Below the pieces are notes generated by a model, which had not been told where the DNA came from, ran no database searches, and worked only from the letters and a program-made list of their open reading frames with translations. The translations under genes were made by a program, and so were the position numbers. From positions 1 to 36,432 of IMG/VR virus record IMGVR_UViG_3300036945_000926: a DNA stretch of 36,432 nucleotides; one strand, 5' to 3'. Position 1 is the stretch's first letter. The number at the start of each line of letters is the position of its first letter. Below are positions 21,634 to 29,171 of this stretch, piece by piece. The DNA comes from a virus.

Positions 21634-22073
21634 CAGCAGTACCTCATGGTCAGCGCCGTCTTCGGCATGTACATCATCGGCCGCACGTCGAGGCCTCGAC
21701 CCGGCCAGATCGACGCGAAGTTGGTGCCGCCGCAGACGTGACCGCGCCTCCACGGCTCGCCGGGGTCGTCGACCAGGAGCACGTCTCCAGGCTGGGCGAA
21801 GCGTGCACCGCCGGGAACTTCCATCAGGCCGGCATCGAGGCACACCCGAAACAGCGTCCGGCCATGTGTCTCCTGGAACGCGCGGGCCGACTCCAAGTCG
21901 GAGTACTTGCCCTGGTACTGGCTCAGGTAATCGGTGCCAGCCATGCGGTCGAGCCACGCCAGGACGAAGGTGTTGCAGTCCCACGAGCCCCAACCGAAGC
22001 GCACGTTGGCGGCCTGCAGCTCGTTGCAGAACTGCACGAAGGCCACGGCCCTGTCACGTTCGCGGATCGTCAT
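21633..22073 (-). CDS. gpK-like tail tip cysteine peptidase (DUF6950/NlpC-P60-like)
   Basis: A 146-aa protein; ATG 22073 overlaps the gpL-like stop as TGATG after GGGGGAGG. Near residue 34 it has FGWGSWDCNTFVLAWLDRM, the Asp-Cys nucleophile motif of NlpC/P60-type peptidases of phage tails, then a PGDVLLVDD strand and RRGHVCGGTNF carrying the probable catalytic His. It would cut peptide cross-links of peptidoglycan during DNA entry. Lambda gpK is longer because it carries an extra metalloprotease domain, absent here. Position between L and J supports the call. Confidence 0.8.
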   Translation of the reverse strand: MTIRERDRAVAFVQFCNELQAANVRFGWGSWDCNTFVLAWLDRMAGTDYLSQYQGKYSDLESARAFQETHGRTLFRVCLDAGLMEVPGGARFAQPGDVLLVDDPGEPWRRGHVCGGTNFASIWPGRGLDVRPMMYMPKTALTMRYC

Positions 22074-22642
22074 CACGACCTCCCCCACGGAAGGGCGTCG
22101 AAGATCTGGCCGGCGAACTCAAATCCACGGTCACCCGGAAACCACAGTTGTTGGGTCTCGTGGTTGGTCAGCCGGCCCGGGCTGCGCTCGAAGTCAACCC
22201 AGATGCTCGTGACGGAGACTGAGATCGTGCTGGTGCCCTGGTCGGGGTCCTCCGAGATGACCGGCAAGTTCATGCGGCCCTCGAAATAGGGCTCCACGCT
22301 CGAGATCAGGCCGGTCGTGCCATTCAGGTACGCGCGGCGCACGATCAGCGTGCGGTCGAGGTAGTTCTCCTGCAGCAGCAGCGACGTCATGGCCTGGTCG
22401 ACACCCGAGAAGGCAATGGTCATCTCGGGCACCAGCAGCGACGCGTGCTCTTCGATGTCGCCGATCTGCAGCAGATTGCCGCCCCGCAGGTACGTGATCC
22501 CGTTGTAGACCAGGTCGCGGAAGGCGTCGGTCAGGTACAGCGTGCCGGTGGGCGCGTCGAACTGCACTTCGACCAGGTGCGCCTGGTGAATGGCATCGGC
22601 GGCCAGCGAGAATGCCGTGGCCGACTGCACGCCCCTGGTCAT
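22073..22642 (-). CDS. gpL-like minor tail protein (DUF2163-like)
   Basis: A 189-aa protein with ATG 22642 after GGAGG, overlapping the previous stop as ATGA; the ATG 17 codons further up is a shadow start. It contains LVEVQFDAPTGTLYLTDAFRDLVYNGITYLRGGNLLQIGDIEE, then a SLLLQENYLDRTLIVRRAYLN block and a WVDFERSPGRLTNHETQQLWFPGDRGFEFAGQI end, the pattern of the gpL/DUF2163 tail-hub proteins. No iron-sulphur cysteine cluster of the lambda gpL type is seen. It forms part of the tail tip between Dit and gpJ. Confidence 0.8.
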   Translation of the reverse strand: MTRGVQSATAFSLAADAIHQAHLVEVQFDAPTGTLYLTDAFRDLVYNGITYLRGGNLLQIGDIEEHASLLVPEMTIAFSGVDQAMTSLLLQENYLDRTLIVRRAYLNGTTGLISSVEPYFEGRMNLPVISEDPDQGTSTISVSVTSIWVDFERSPGRLTNHETQQLWFPGDRGFEFAGQIFDALPWGRS

Positions 22643-24417
22643 AGGACCTCCAGCAGGCGCACGGTGGGCCGCACCCAGATGTTCTCGTCCCACTCCATGG
22701 CCATCTCTTCGTCGACCAGCGTGACCAGGAAGGGAACGTCTTCGACCTGCACGACCTCCGCCGGCGTGGGGACCACGAGCAGGCCCGGCTCGATCGTCAG
22801 CTTCGTCAGCCCGAACCCGTCAGACGACGCGTCTTCGACGACGGTGTAGACCTTCGAATGGCCCGCGAACTTGATGAAGTCGCCGGCGCGCAGGACAGAT
22901 GCCTGGCTGGCCAGCCACCCCTCGAGGTGCACCGTGGTTCCGCTTTCGAAGACGACTGACGGGGAGGCCTCGGCCGTGCGTGCCAGATAGTGACCCGGCT
23001 TCGTGCGGAGGGTCTCCAGATGGGCGCCCCACATGAACGTGCCCTCGGCTGGCGGAGGCGGGCCCTCGGTTTCGGCGTGCGGGTACAGATACACCGACAG
23101 GTTATGACCAGTCAGGCCGCGGCTTGCTACATCGAGCATGACCCACATGCGATACCAGCCGTCAACGTCGGGCTCGACGCCCTTGTCATCTCCGGTTCCG
23201 GAGACGACGGTGGCGACCCCGGCAGCATCGAAGTTGGCATAGCAGGTGTAGCTGATGTTGTCCGTCGCGTCGTGAATGTTGATGCCGATCTTGGACGCGG
23301 TGTCCTTCTTCACGAACATCGAGAACACGTACTGAGTCGCCGTGGCCACGATGTAGGGAGATCTGAGCGCGCCCGCGTACGTCAGGTTTCCGGCCGGTGT
23401 CCCCCAGCTTTGCGCTGAGCTCCCGTCGGGCGCCGTGCCGTACTTCATGATGGCAAGCGGGAGGTCCGGAGCCACGTAGGACGACTTCACCCACCACGAA
23501 GAGAAGTTTGAACTGTATGCGATCGCGTTCGTGCGCAGTGATACACGAGGACCTGCCGCGCGGATGGCGGCCGCCGACCAGGTGCGCAGGTAGCCGGGCA
23601 CCGTCAGTGACCCGAGAGCTGTCTGAGCTCCCCAGACATGTACCCCCGCGGTCACTCCCGGCTGGTTGATGCGCGGGAAGACGTGGAGATAGAACAGGTG
23701 GCTCGCTGGGTCCCAGTACGACGACAGGTCGATCGCAATCGAGAGGCGGTACCAACCGCCGCCGACGCTCTCGATGGCGTAGGAACTCAGCAGCGCCTGG
23801 CTGGCCATCGTCGGCACACCAGCGGCCCAATTGACGGAGAGGATATGCGAGGTTGCTGTCGTCTCGTTGTAGAGCCTGAGCCCACTGCGCGTCGCCGCAC
23901 CCGAACTCGGCGCCTTCATGTAGACCGAGGCCGAGACAGTTCCCGTCAGCTGGCCCGTCGTGAACGCCTGCCTGATGTACGGCCACGACTCGACACTGGC
24001 CGACGTCATGCTCCACAGCTGCCCGGTGGTCTTCCCGTCAGGCGCCACCACTGCAGTACCCAGGGCCGTATTGGCGGCCTCGGAGTACGCCCACGGGCTG
24101 AGGTCGAGCCGCTCCGACCACTTCACCAGGTTGCTGGACGCAAGCTCAGCCGCGTCAAGCCCAAGCCCCATTGGGACCGCGTGCGTATGCGGAACATAGT
24201 CGAATTGCCCAACCGGCCCCTTCTGCTTCATCAGGAAGCCGTGGATGGGCGAAAACTCCTGCCTGGTCTGCGGCGGGTACTGCAGCTCGAGCTCGAAGAA
24301 CTGCGCGTTCTGGGTGACAGCCTTCCGGTGCCGGCTATGCGCCGCCATCACGAAAGCCGGAGCCGTGCTCTTGATGGCGATCGACGCGGGCTTCGGCGTT
24401 GCCGGAAACGTGGCCAT
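22639..24417 (-). CDS. Dit-like tail protein with two inserted carbohydrate-binding-like domains
   Basis: A 592-aa protein. Residues 1-95 (FELELQYPPQTRQEFSPIHGFLMKQKGPVGQFDYVP) and 500-592 (LRAGDFIKFAGHSKVYTVVEDASSDGFGLTKLTIEP) match the two halves of a family of roughly 200-aa siphovirus distal tail proteins. Between them, about 400 residues form two tandem jelly-roll-like domains, each with an S-W/Y start, a GGGWYRLSI or VDGWYRMWV motif and a WGAQ or WGAH-L-E end. Related insertions in 'evolved Dit' proteins bind cell-wall or surface glycans. The same domain type ends the secreted esterase at 15199-16983. It sits right after the tape measure gene, the expected place for Dit. Confidence 0.75.
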   Translation of the reverse strand: MATFPATPKPASIAIKSTAPAFVMAAHSRHRKAVTQNAQFFELELQYPPQTRQEFSPIHGFLMKQKGPVGQFDYVPHTHAVPMGLGLDAAELASSNLVKWSERLDLSPWAYSEAANTALGTAVVAPDGKTTGQLWSMTSASVESWPYIRQAFTTGQLTGTVSASVYMKAPSSGAATRSGLRLYNETTATSHILSVNWAAGVPTMASQALLSSYAIESVGGGWYRLSIAIDLSSYWDPASHLFYLHVFPRINQPGVTAGVHVWGAQTALGSLTVPGYLRTWSAAAIRAAGPRVSLRTNAIAYSSNFSSWWVKSSYVAPDLPLAIMKYGTAPDGSSAQSWGTPAGNLTYAGALRSPYIVATATQYVFSMFVKKDTASKIGINIHDATDNISYTCYANFDAAGVATVVSGTGDDKGVEPDVDGWYRMWVMLDVASRGLTGHNLSVYLYPHAETEGPPPPAEGTFMWGAHLETLRTKPGHYLARTAEASPSVVFESGTTVHLEGWLASQASVLRAGDFIKFAGHSKVYTVVEDASSDGFGLTKLTIEPGLLVVPTPAEVVQVEDVPFLVTLVDEEMAMEWDENIWVRPTVRLLEVL

Positions 24418-24419
24418 TG

Positions 24420-26405
24420 CTACCCCAGCGGGCCGGAGCGGCCGGCGCGGTTATAGGCCTTCTGCACCAGACCCAGGATCGTCGCCTCGTTGTTACGGAT
24501 CACCTTCACGGCGCCCGCCGTATCGATGGCGTTGATGTTGATCGTGACCCCAACAGCCGCGCTCTTGTTCGGAGACGGCGGGCCAAGCGGGCCTCCGGGG
24601 CTGCCAGCGGCCGGTGTGGTCGAACCGGAAGCGCCGGCGCTGATCGACGCAATCAGCGGGTCGATCACGGCGTACTGCAGGATCGCGTCAGCAATGCGGT
24701 CGGCGACCTGTTCCGCGTAGGCGGCCAGGCCCTCGAGGTCGGACTTCGCGCCAGATACCATGGAGCCAAGCGCCTGGCCGAAGCTCCGCGCGGCCTCGCT
24801 GCCCACCTGGTCGATGAGCGACAGGCTGCTTTCGGTGGCGCCGGAAGCCTCACGAACCTGCTGCTGGTAATCGTCCCAGTACTGAGCCTGGGCCCTGGCG
24901 TAGGTCTCCATGGAGATCGCCGTGGCGGCCAGCATCTCGTCGAGTCTGGCCACCGAGGCCTGGTACTGCTGCAGGGGGCTCTGCATCTCGGTGGTGATGG
25001 CCCGGCCCTGCTCCATCAGCTCATTGAGGCGCTGCTGCTCCGGGGACGCGGCGACGATGGCCGCCTTCAGCTTGGTCATCGCCTTGGCGTGCTCGTCGGT
25101 CGTCAGGAGGCCGGCCGACAGCAGCTCGTTGTACAGGACCTCTTCGGCGTTGAAGCGGTCGGTGGCCGTCATCAAGCTCTCACGCACCCGGGTCGCTTCA
25201 CGCTCGGCGTCCGTCAGCTGCTCCCGGCGGGCCGGCGCCGTGCCGCCCTTGCCCGTTTTGCCGCCGTCACCGTCAGGGTCGTCTCCGTCACCCGTGTAGA
25301 AATTGCGTATGGCCTCGGAGCGGGCGATGTCGGCCTTGGTGCGCTCGATCTCCTTGCGCAGGGCGGCCAGCTCGGTGCGGGCGTCGTTGGCCGCGGCGCC
25401 GGCCTGCATCAGATCGTCGTGCTCCGGAGGGGTCCACGCGCGGCCGCCCATGATGCCGCTGTCCATGACCGGCCGGCTGGCTGCTGCCGTGCGGCGCTGC
25501 TCGAGTTCCGCATTCGTGGCAGCAACGGCCGCCAGCAGCTCCTGTTCCTTGCGCGCCATCTCCTCAAGAGCCAGCCCAGCGGGCAGCGTGCGCATGTTGC
25601 CAAGGAACATGCGGAATTCCTCGTCGAGCCCTGTGATCGCGCGCATGACGTGGCCCGACATAGCCTCTGCGAGAAGCGTCAGCCCAGGGAGAGCCTCGGC
25701 GGCGATGGCGTCCTTCGTCGACCGGAGCGATCGATTCAGCCTATCCTGGGCGTCCTTGTACCTGTCGCCGAGGACGGTCATTTCTTCGTAGCGCGCACCC
25801 AGTGCATAGCCCTCGGCGATGTTCTCGCGGAAGCCGTCCGAGCCGTCCTTCAGCATGTTGATCATGGTGTGCCCGGACTTGCCGAACAGACCTCTCGACA
25901 CGGCCACGGCCTGCTCAGCAGACCCCAGCCGCCCCATGCCGTCGGCAATCTCCGCCATGACCGTGGTGGCCGACTTCATGCGGCCGGAGGTGTCATTGAT
26001 CTCGACGCCGAGAGTCTTGAACAGTTCGGCAGCCGGGCTGGTTTTATCCTGGGCGGCCGTCATCTGCGTCATCAGCGTCTTCAGGGAGACGGAAAGCTCC
26101 TCCGTCGATACCCCGGTCTTGCCGGCCGCGTACTCGAGCGTGTCGAGTTCCTCGGATAACATGCCGAAGTTCCCCGCGCGCTCCCGCAGGTCGTCGAACG
26201 ACGCGGCCGTTTCATTCACTTCGCGGGTAATCATCGCCGCCGTGGCACCCAGGCCCACGGCACCAAGAGCCGCGCCGAGCCCACCACGCCGCGTGATGTC
26301 GTTGATCACCCGGTCAAAGCCGCGTGCGTTCTGGGTGGCGGTGGCAAATGCGGCCTTCGTGCGGTCGTCCGCCTCGATGGTCCACTTGCTCTTAACGTTG
26401 GCCAC
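24420..26405 (-). CDS. H: Tail tape measure protein, lambda gpH type
   Basis: A 661-aa protein. GTG 26405 after GGGAGG is preferred to an upstream in-frame start. The N-terminus is typical (VKSKWTIEADDRTKAAFATATQNARGFDRVI), followed by a hydrophobic segment and the TP901/lambda core (GMGRLGSAEQAVAVSRGLFGKSG), long helical heptad regions, and a lambda-type C-terminal domain (GQALGSMVSGAKSDLEGLAAYAEQVADRIADAILQYAVIDPLIASI). It sets tail length; at the usual 1.5 angstrom per residue this suggests about 100 nm. It starts inside the end of the GT extension, as in lambda. Confidence 0.9.
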   Translation of the reverse strand: MANVKSKWTIEADDRTKAAFATATQNARGFDRVINDITRRGGLGAALGAVGLGATAAMITREVNETAASFDDLRERAGNFGMLSEELDTLEYAAGKTGVSTEELSVSLKTLMTQMTAAQDKTSPAAELFKTLGVEINDTSGRMKSATTVMAEIADGMGRLGSAEQAVAVSRGLFGKSGHTMINMLKDGSDGFRENIAEGYALGARYEEMTVLGDRYKDAQDRLNRSLRSTKDAIAAEALPGLTLLAEAMSGHVMRAITGLDEEFRMFLGNMRTLPAGLALEEMARKEQELLAAVAATNAELEQRRTAAASRPVMDSGIMGGRAWTPPEHDDLMQAGAAANDARTELAALRKEIERTKADIARSEAIRNFYTGDGDDPDGDGGKTGKGGTAPARREQLTDAEREATRVRESLMTATDRFNAEEVLYNELLSAGLLTTDEHAKAMTKLKAAIVAASPEQQRLNELMEQGRAITTEMQSPLQQYQASVARLDEMLAATAISMETYARAQAQYWDDYQQQVREASGATESSLSLIDQVGSEAARSFGQALGSMVSGAKSDLEGLAAYAEQVADRIADAILQYAVIDPLIASISAGASGSTTPAAGSPGGPLGPPSPNKSAAVGVTININAIDTAGAVKVIRNNEATILGLVQKAYNRAGRSGPLG

Positions 26406-26912
26406 CGAGCCCTCCCTTGATGAACGCAACCCAGCCCATGAACTCCGCTGCCGGCATCCGGCCGATCTCCTTCAACGGCAGCCTCAGGTACCCCGCTACG
26501 AGGAACCTCAGTTGTTGCCCACCACCCCCCCTTAGCGTTTTAACGCGGACTCGTAATCCATCGACGGCGGCGGCAGCGCGCGCGTGATCAGGTTCGAGAG
26601 ATCCACCAGGTCGTCGGAGCACGTCTCCTTGCGGATGCGCGCTCGGTGGCCGGCCTGGAAGATCCGCTTGCCCTCCGCCGTCTTGGCGCGCTGGATCAGA
26701 AGCTCGATGTGACCCGAAAGGCCACCGGCCGCCGAGGCCCGCGCAATCGCGTCCTGCTCTTCGACGCTGACCGGGAACACGTAGAACGTGAACGGCTCCC
26801 CGGTATCGGGGCTCTTCCAGCGGTCGAAGGTGACCTGCTGGGGCTTCTGGGCCATGGCATCGGCGAACGATGCCACGGCCCAGTCGAGCGGGTGACTGGC
26901 GGGCGTGCTCAC
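26392..26912 (-). CDS. gpGT-like tail assembly chaperone made by -1 frameshifting
   Basis: The G frame ends at 26532, but the -1 frame stays open to 26392 and encodes LRFLVAGYLRLPLKEIG and AAEFMGWVAFIKGG, typical T-extension features. A shift at 26538-26544 (GTTAAAA on the coding strand) would join 125 residues of G to 48 of T, giving about 173 aa. The site is a weak relative of X-XXY-YYZ: the lysine codon re-pairs perfectly, the leucine codon does not. In lambda the G:GT ratio controls tail assembly around the tape measure. The G/GT arrangement is well supported; the exact slip site is not. Confidence 0.7.
26532..26912 (-). CDS. G: gpG-like tail assembly chaperone
   Basis: A 126-aa protein; GTG 26912 overlaps the tail tube stop as GTGA. 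It is mostly helical with a short beta region (VTFDRWKSPDTGEPFTFYVFPVSVEEQDAIARA) and a basic middle (IQRAKTAEGKRIFQAGHRARIRKE). Length and position between the tail tube and tape measure genes match lambda gpG. It coats the tape measure during tail assembly and is absent from virions. The frame stops just before a run of seven G on the coding strand. Confidence 0.8.
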   Translation of the reverse strand: MSTPASHPLDWAVASFADAMAQKPQQVTFDRWKSPDTGEPFTFYVFPVSVEEQDAIARASAAGGLSGHIELLIQRAKTAEGKRIFQAGHRARIRKETCSDDLVDLSNLITRALPPPSMDYESALKR

Positions 26913-27298
26913 GGCGCCACCACACCCTCAGTCAGGAAATTCTTGTAGGTGATCGCGCGACCGCAGATGTCGTCCTGGTCCATCGTGACCTGGACGGACT
27001 CCACGAAGATCGAACCCGTCAGCTTTCCCTTGCCGGACGTGATGCCGCTCGGGTACAGCACAACGGCCAGCTCGGAGCCGACCGCGAGGGCCACCTGGCC
27101 ATTGGTGTCGCTCGGGTCCCAGTGGAATTCCATCTGGCCCTGGCCGTCTTTCTTCCCGGCCTTCCGCGTCCGGTACTCGTCGCCAGCAGCGCTGTCGTCG
27201 GCCGACTCCGCGCTGTTCGTGTGCTGGAAGCTCTTCACTTCAGCGACAGTGTTGGCGCCGAGGTGGACTTCCCCCTCATTTCCGTGAAACGTACCCAT
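26909..27298 (-). CDS. V: Major tail protein (tail tube, gpV-like)
   Basis: A 129-aa protein; ATG 27298 follows AGGAGG. The pattern FHGNEGEVHLGANTVAEVKSFQH, then MEFHWDPSDTNGQVALAVGSELAVVLYPSG and an FVESVQVTMDQDDI strand is typical of the single-domain tail tube proteins of lambda-like and related phages. It lacks the extra Ig-like domain of lambda gpV (246 aa). It polymerises as hexameric rings around the tape measure. Placement between gpU and gpG agrees. Confidence 0.85.
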   Translation of the reverse strand: MGTFHGNEGEVHLGANTVAEVKSFQHTNSAESADDSAAGDEYRTRKAGKKDGQGQMEFHWDPSDTNGQVALAVGSELAVVLYPSGITSGKGKLTGSIFVESVQVTMDQDDICGRAITYKNFLTEGVVAP

Positions 27299-27307
27299 GC
27301 GGTCCTC

Positions 27308-27751
27308 CTAATCGACCAGTGTGGTCGGGTTCGTGGCGTTCACCCGGTACAGGATCAGCCACGTCTGGGTGAGCACGCCGACGGCGAGGTCCAGCTCGTC
27401 GCGCGCGTACTCCATTGGCAGCAATCGCGTCAGCTTCGCCGTGCCGTTGAGCGTCGGATCGGCGGCCAGCGCCGCCTCGATGTCGCCGGCCAGGTCATCC
27501 AGGGTGTTCGAGACCCCGATCGAGGGGCATCGCACCTGAATCTTGATCGTCAGCTCGTGCTCTCGGAACTGCACCGGCCAGCTGCCGGTGTCGATACCTG
27601 ACGGGGCGTCCGTGGTGGTCTCGATGTCCACGGCCGGCACGGAGGCCTCGTCGACCGGGATAGCGGGCGAGATGCGGACCGTCGCCGTCGTGGCCGCGTC
27701 GATCAGCGCGGCGATCCGCTTCCGTTGCTTGGTGCGCAGGTGCTCCGCCAT
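27308..27751 (-). CDS. Tail terminator, gpU-like
   Basis: A 147-aa protein starting at ATG 27751 in a TGATG overlap with gpZ. It begins with a helix (RTKQRKRIAALIDAATTATV) and then alternating strands (HELTIKIQVRCPS; AKLTRLLPMEYARDELDLAVGVLTQTWLILYRVN), the alpha/beta pattern of lambda gpU. It caps the completed tail tube and joins it to the head. Position between gpZ and the tail tube gene matches lambda. Confidence 0.8.
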   Translation of the reverse strand: MAEHLRTKQRKRIAALIDAATTATVRISPAIPVDEASVPAVDIETTTDAPSGIDTGSWPVQFREHELTIKIQVRCPSIGVSNTLDDLAGDIEAALAADPTLNGTAKLTRLLPMEYARDELDLAVGVLTQTWLILYRVNATNPTTLVD

Positions 27752-28425
27752 CACTTGCCCCCCAATACCTGGCGAGTGGTCATCGCCCTGATGCGCCACG
27801 CCACCTGCTGCTCGAAGCGCCGCAGCATGAATCCGCGGGCGAAGTGCTGATAGAGCGAGCCCAACTGGTGGGTCTCCTTCAGATGCACCTTGAGGATCTT
27901 CAGCGGGTACCGCTCTTTGCTGGTGCGCCGGAACCCATGCTCTCTGTCGTTCATCGACGAGCTGGCCAGAAAGCCCCCCGGGAAGAAGTGGGCGCCTGCC
28001 CGGATGCCCTTCTGCGTGACCATGCGGCCGGTGCGCGTCCGGCCCTTTCCGGTCATGCCCTTCAGATAGTTCTCGCGCACTTTCTTGGCCCCGAGCCGCG
28101 GCAGCGACACGCCGCGGTGGTAGTAGGACAGCGACGCCCGCAGGCGCCCGACCCGCGCCGCTGCCGGCGAGGAGTAGACCTGCTCGTTGACGACCTTGAC
28201 CGGGACTCTGGACGCCACCGAGATCCGCCGCTTCCCCTGCGTCCGCGCGCGCGCCGCCGTCCGGTTGAGGGCGTCGGCCGCGGCCGGGTAGATCACACGC
28301 TTCGGGATCGCCTTCAGCTGCGAGTTGACGTAGTCGCCGAAGGACCGGCCGCTGCCATCGGGCGCACGCGTCGTGATCCTCACGGATACGAAACCACTCG
28401 ATGCCGGGGCCCCGGTGTACCTCAT
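27751..28425 (-). CDS. Minor tail protein Z-like (tail completion)
   Basis: A 224-aa strongly basic protein starting at ATG 28425 in an ATGA overlap. It contains the gpZ-type segment LKAIPKRVIYPAAADALNRTAARARTQGKRRISVASRVPVKVVNEQVY and a C-terminal HFARGFMLRRFEQQVAWRIRAM. Lambda gpZ acts late in tail maturation, preparing the tail to accept DNA and join the head. It is flanked by the gpFII-like connector and gpU as in lambda. Confidence 0.85.
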   Translation of the reverse strand: MRYTGAPASSGFVSVRITTRAPDGSGRSFGDYVNSQLKAIPKRVIYPAAADALNRTAARARTQGKRRISVASRVPVKVVNEQVYSSPAAARVGRLRASLSYYHRGVSLPRLGAKKVRENYLKGMTGKGRTRTGRMVTQKGIRAGAHFFPGGFLASSSMNDREHGFRRTSKERYPLKILKVHLKETHQLGSLYQHFARGFMLRRFEQQVAWRIRAMTTRQVLGGK

Positions 28426-28706
28426 GCCCTCTCCAGAATGATGCGCGAGACCCCGGAGCTGTCCGGTTGCTCGTCGATCACCTTGAAACTGCCGTGCACG
28501 GGGACCACGACCGTGGTACCACGTGCGAGGCCCGAGACGTCAGCCGACCGGCAGCACAGCGTCGGCCTGGTGCCGGGCACGCCCAGCGCCTCGGCGTAGC
28601 CACCGTCGAAGATCCCGTTGACCGTCGCGGCGCCGATGGTCACGGCAACCCCGAAGTCGGCGGGATCGAAGAACGCGGCCAGGTCGTCTGACGTCTCGAT
28701 GGCCAT
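28422..28706 (-). CDS. gpFII-like head-tail connector
   Basis: A 94-aa protein; ATG 28706 follows the upstream stop directly. The pattern FFDPADFGVAVTIGAATVNGIFDGGYAEALG, then RGTTVVVPVHGSFKVIDEQPDSSGVSRIILER is that of the gpFII family: an N-terminal Asp-Phe-Gly strand, a mid-loop, and a final strand pair. The protein binds the head side of the portal ring and provides the tail attachment surface. Upstream of gpZ, as expected. Confidence 0.85.
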   Translation of the reverse strand: MAIETSDDLAAFFDPADFGVAVTIGAATVNGIFDGGYAEALGVPGTRPTLCCRSADVSGLARGTTVVVPVHGSFKVIDEQPDSSGVSRIILERA

Positions 28707-29090
28707 CTACTTGCCGGCCTTCTTGCCGCCTTCGCCGCCGACTTCACTCGGTTCGGCCCTCGCGCTCAACAGCGCGATGACGTTCTTGTTCATCTCCAGG
28801 ATGGCGTTCAGAACCTCGCGGTTGCTGACCGGCTTCAGCTGCTCGCGTCTCGCCGCACGCGCCGACTTGACTGCCTTGTGATCGGCGACCGCCTTCGCGA
28901 CGTACTCGGCTGCGTTTCCGCTGCCGTCGCCAATGATCGCGTACCCGCGCTGCACCAGGCGATGGGCGTCGCTCTCGGGCAAGTCACCCGGGACAGAAAG
29001 CTGTTCGCCGGGCTCCTTGTCGACGCCGGTCACCTTGGCCTGCTTGACCAGGGTGACCATCGTGATCTTCTCGCGCTTCGTCTGAATCAT
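28707..29090 (-). CDS. Small head-region protein, 127 aa
   Basis: ATG 29090 is chosen because GGAGGAGGC precedes it; an ATG 24 codons upstream would put a strong hairpin inside the gene. The first 65 residues form a small beta domain ending in LPESDAHRLVQRGYAII, a pattern common in short proteins between capsid and connector genes (compare lambda gpFI position). The rest is helical with a Lys/Gly-rich end. A head completion or DNA-packaging accessory role is possible; no firm family. Confidence 0.65.
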   Translation of the reverse strand: MIQTKREKITMVTLVKQAKVTGVDKEPGEQLSVPGDLPESDAHRLVQRGYAIIGDGSGNAAEYVAKAVADHKAVKSARAARREQLKPVSNREVLNAILEMNKNVIALLSARAEPSEVGGEGGKKAGK

Positions 29091-29129
29091 CTCTGCCTCC
29101 TCCGGACAGGCCGGATCAATTGGGTTGTT

Positions 29130-29154
29130 GGGGCCGCCCCCGCAGGGCGGCCCC
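29130..29154 (-). terminator. Perfect GC hairpin just after the capsid gene
   Basis: GGGGCCGCCC (29130-29139) and GGGCGGCCCC (29145-29154) form a perfect 10-bp stem with a 5-base loop, 17 bp after the capsid stop. No U-tract follows on the coding strand. Such hairpins behind capsid genes can lower transcription into later genes or stabilise the capsid mRNA. Confidence 0.55.
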
Positions 29155-29171
29155 ATGATCACGCCACCTGA

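Noticed and set aside
21634-21993. Upstream extension of the gpJ-like frame
   Set aside because: The 120 extra codons overlap the gpK-like gene in another frame and are Arg/Pro-rich; the coupled ATG 21633 is the better start.
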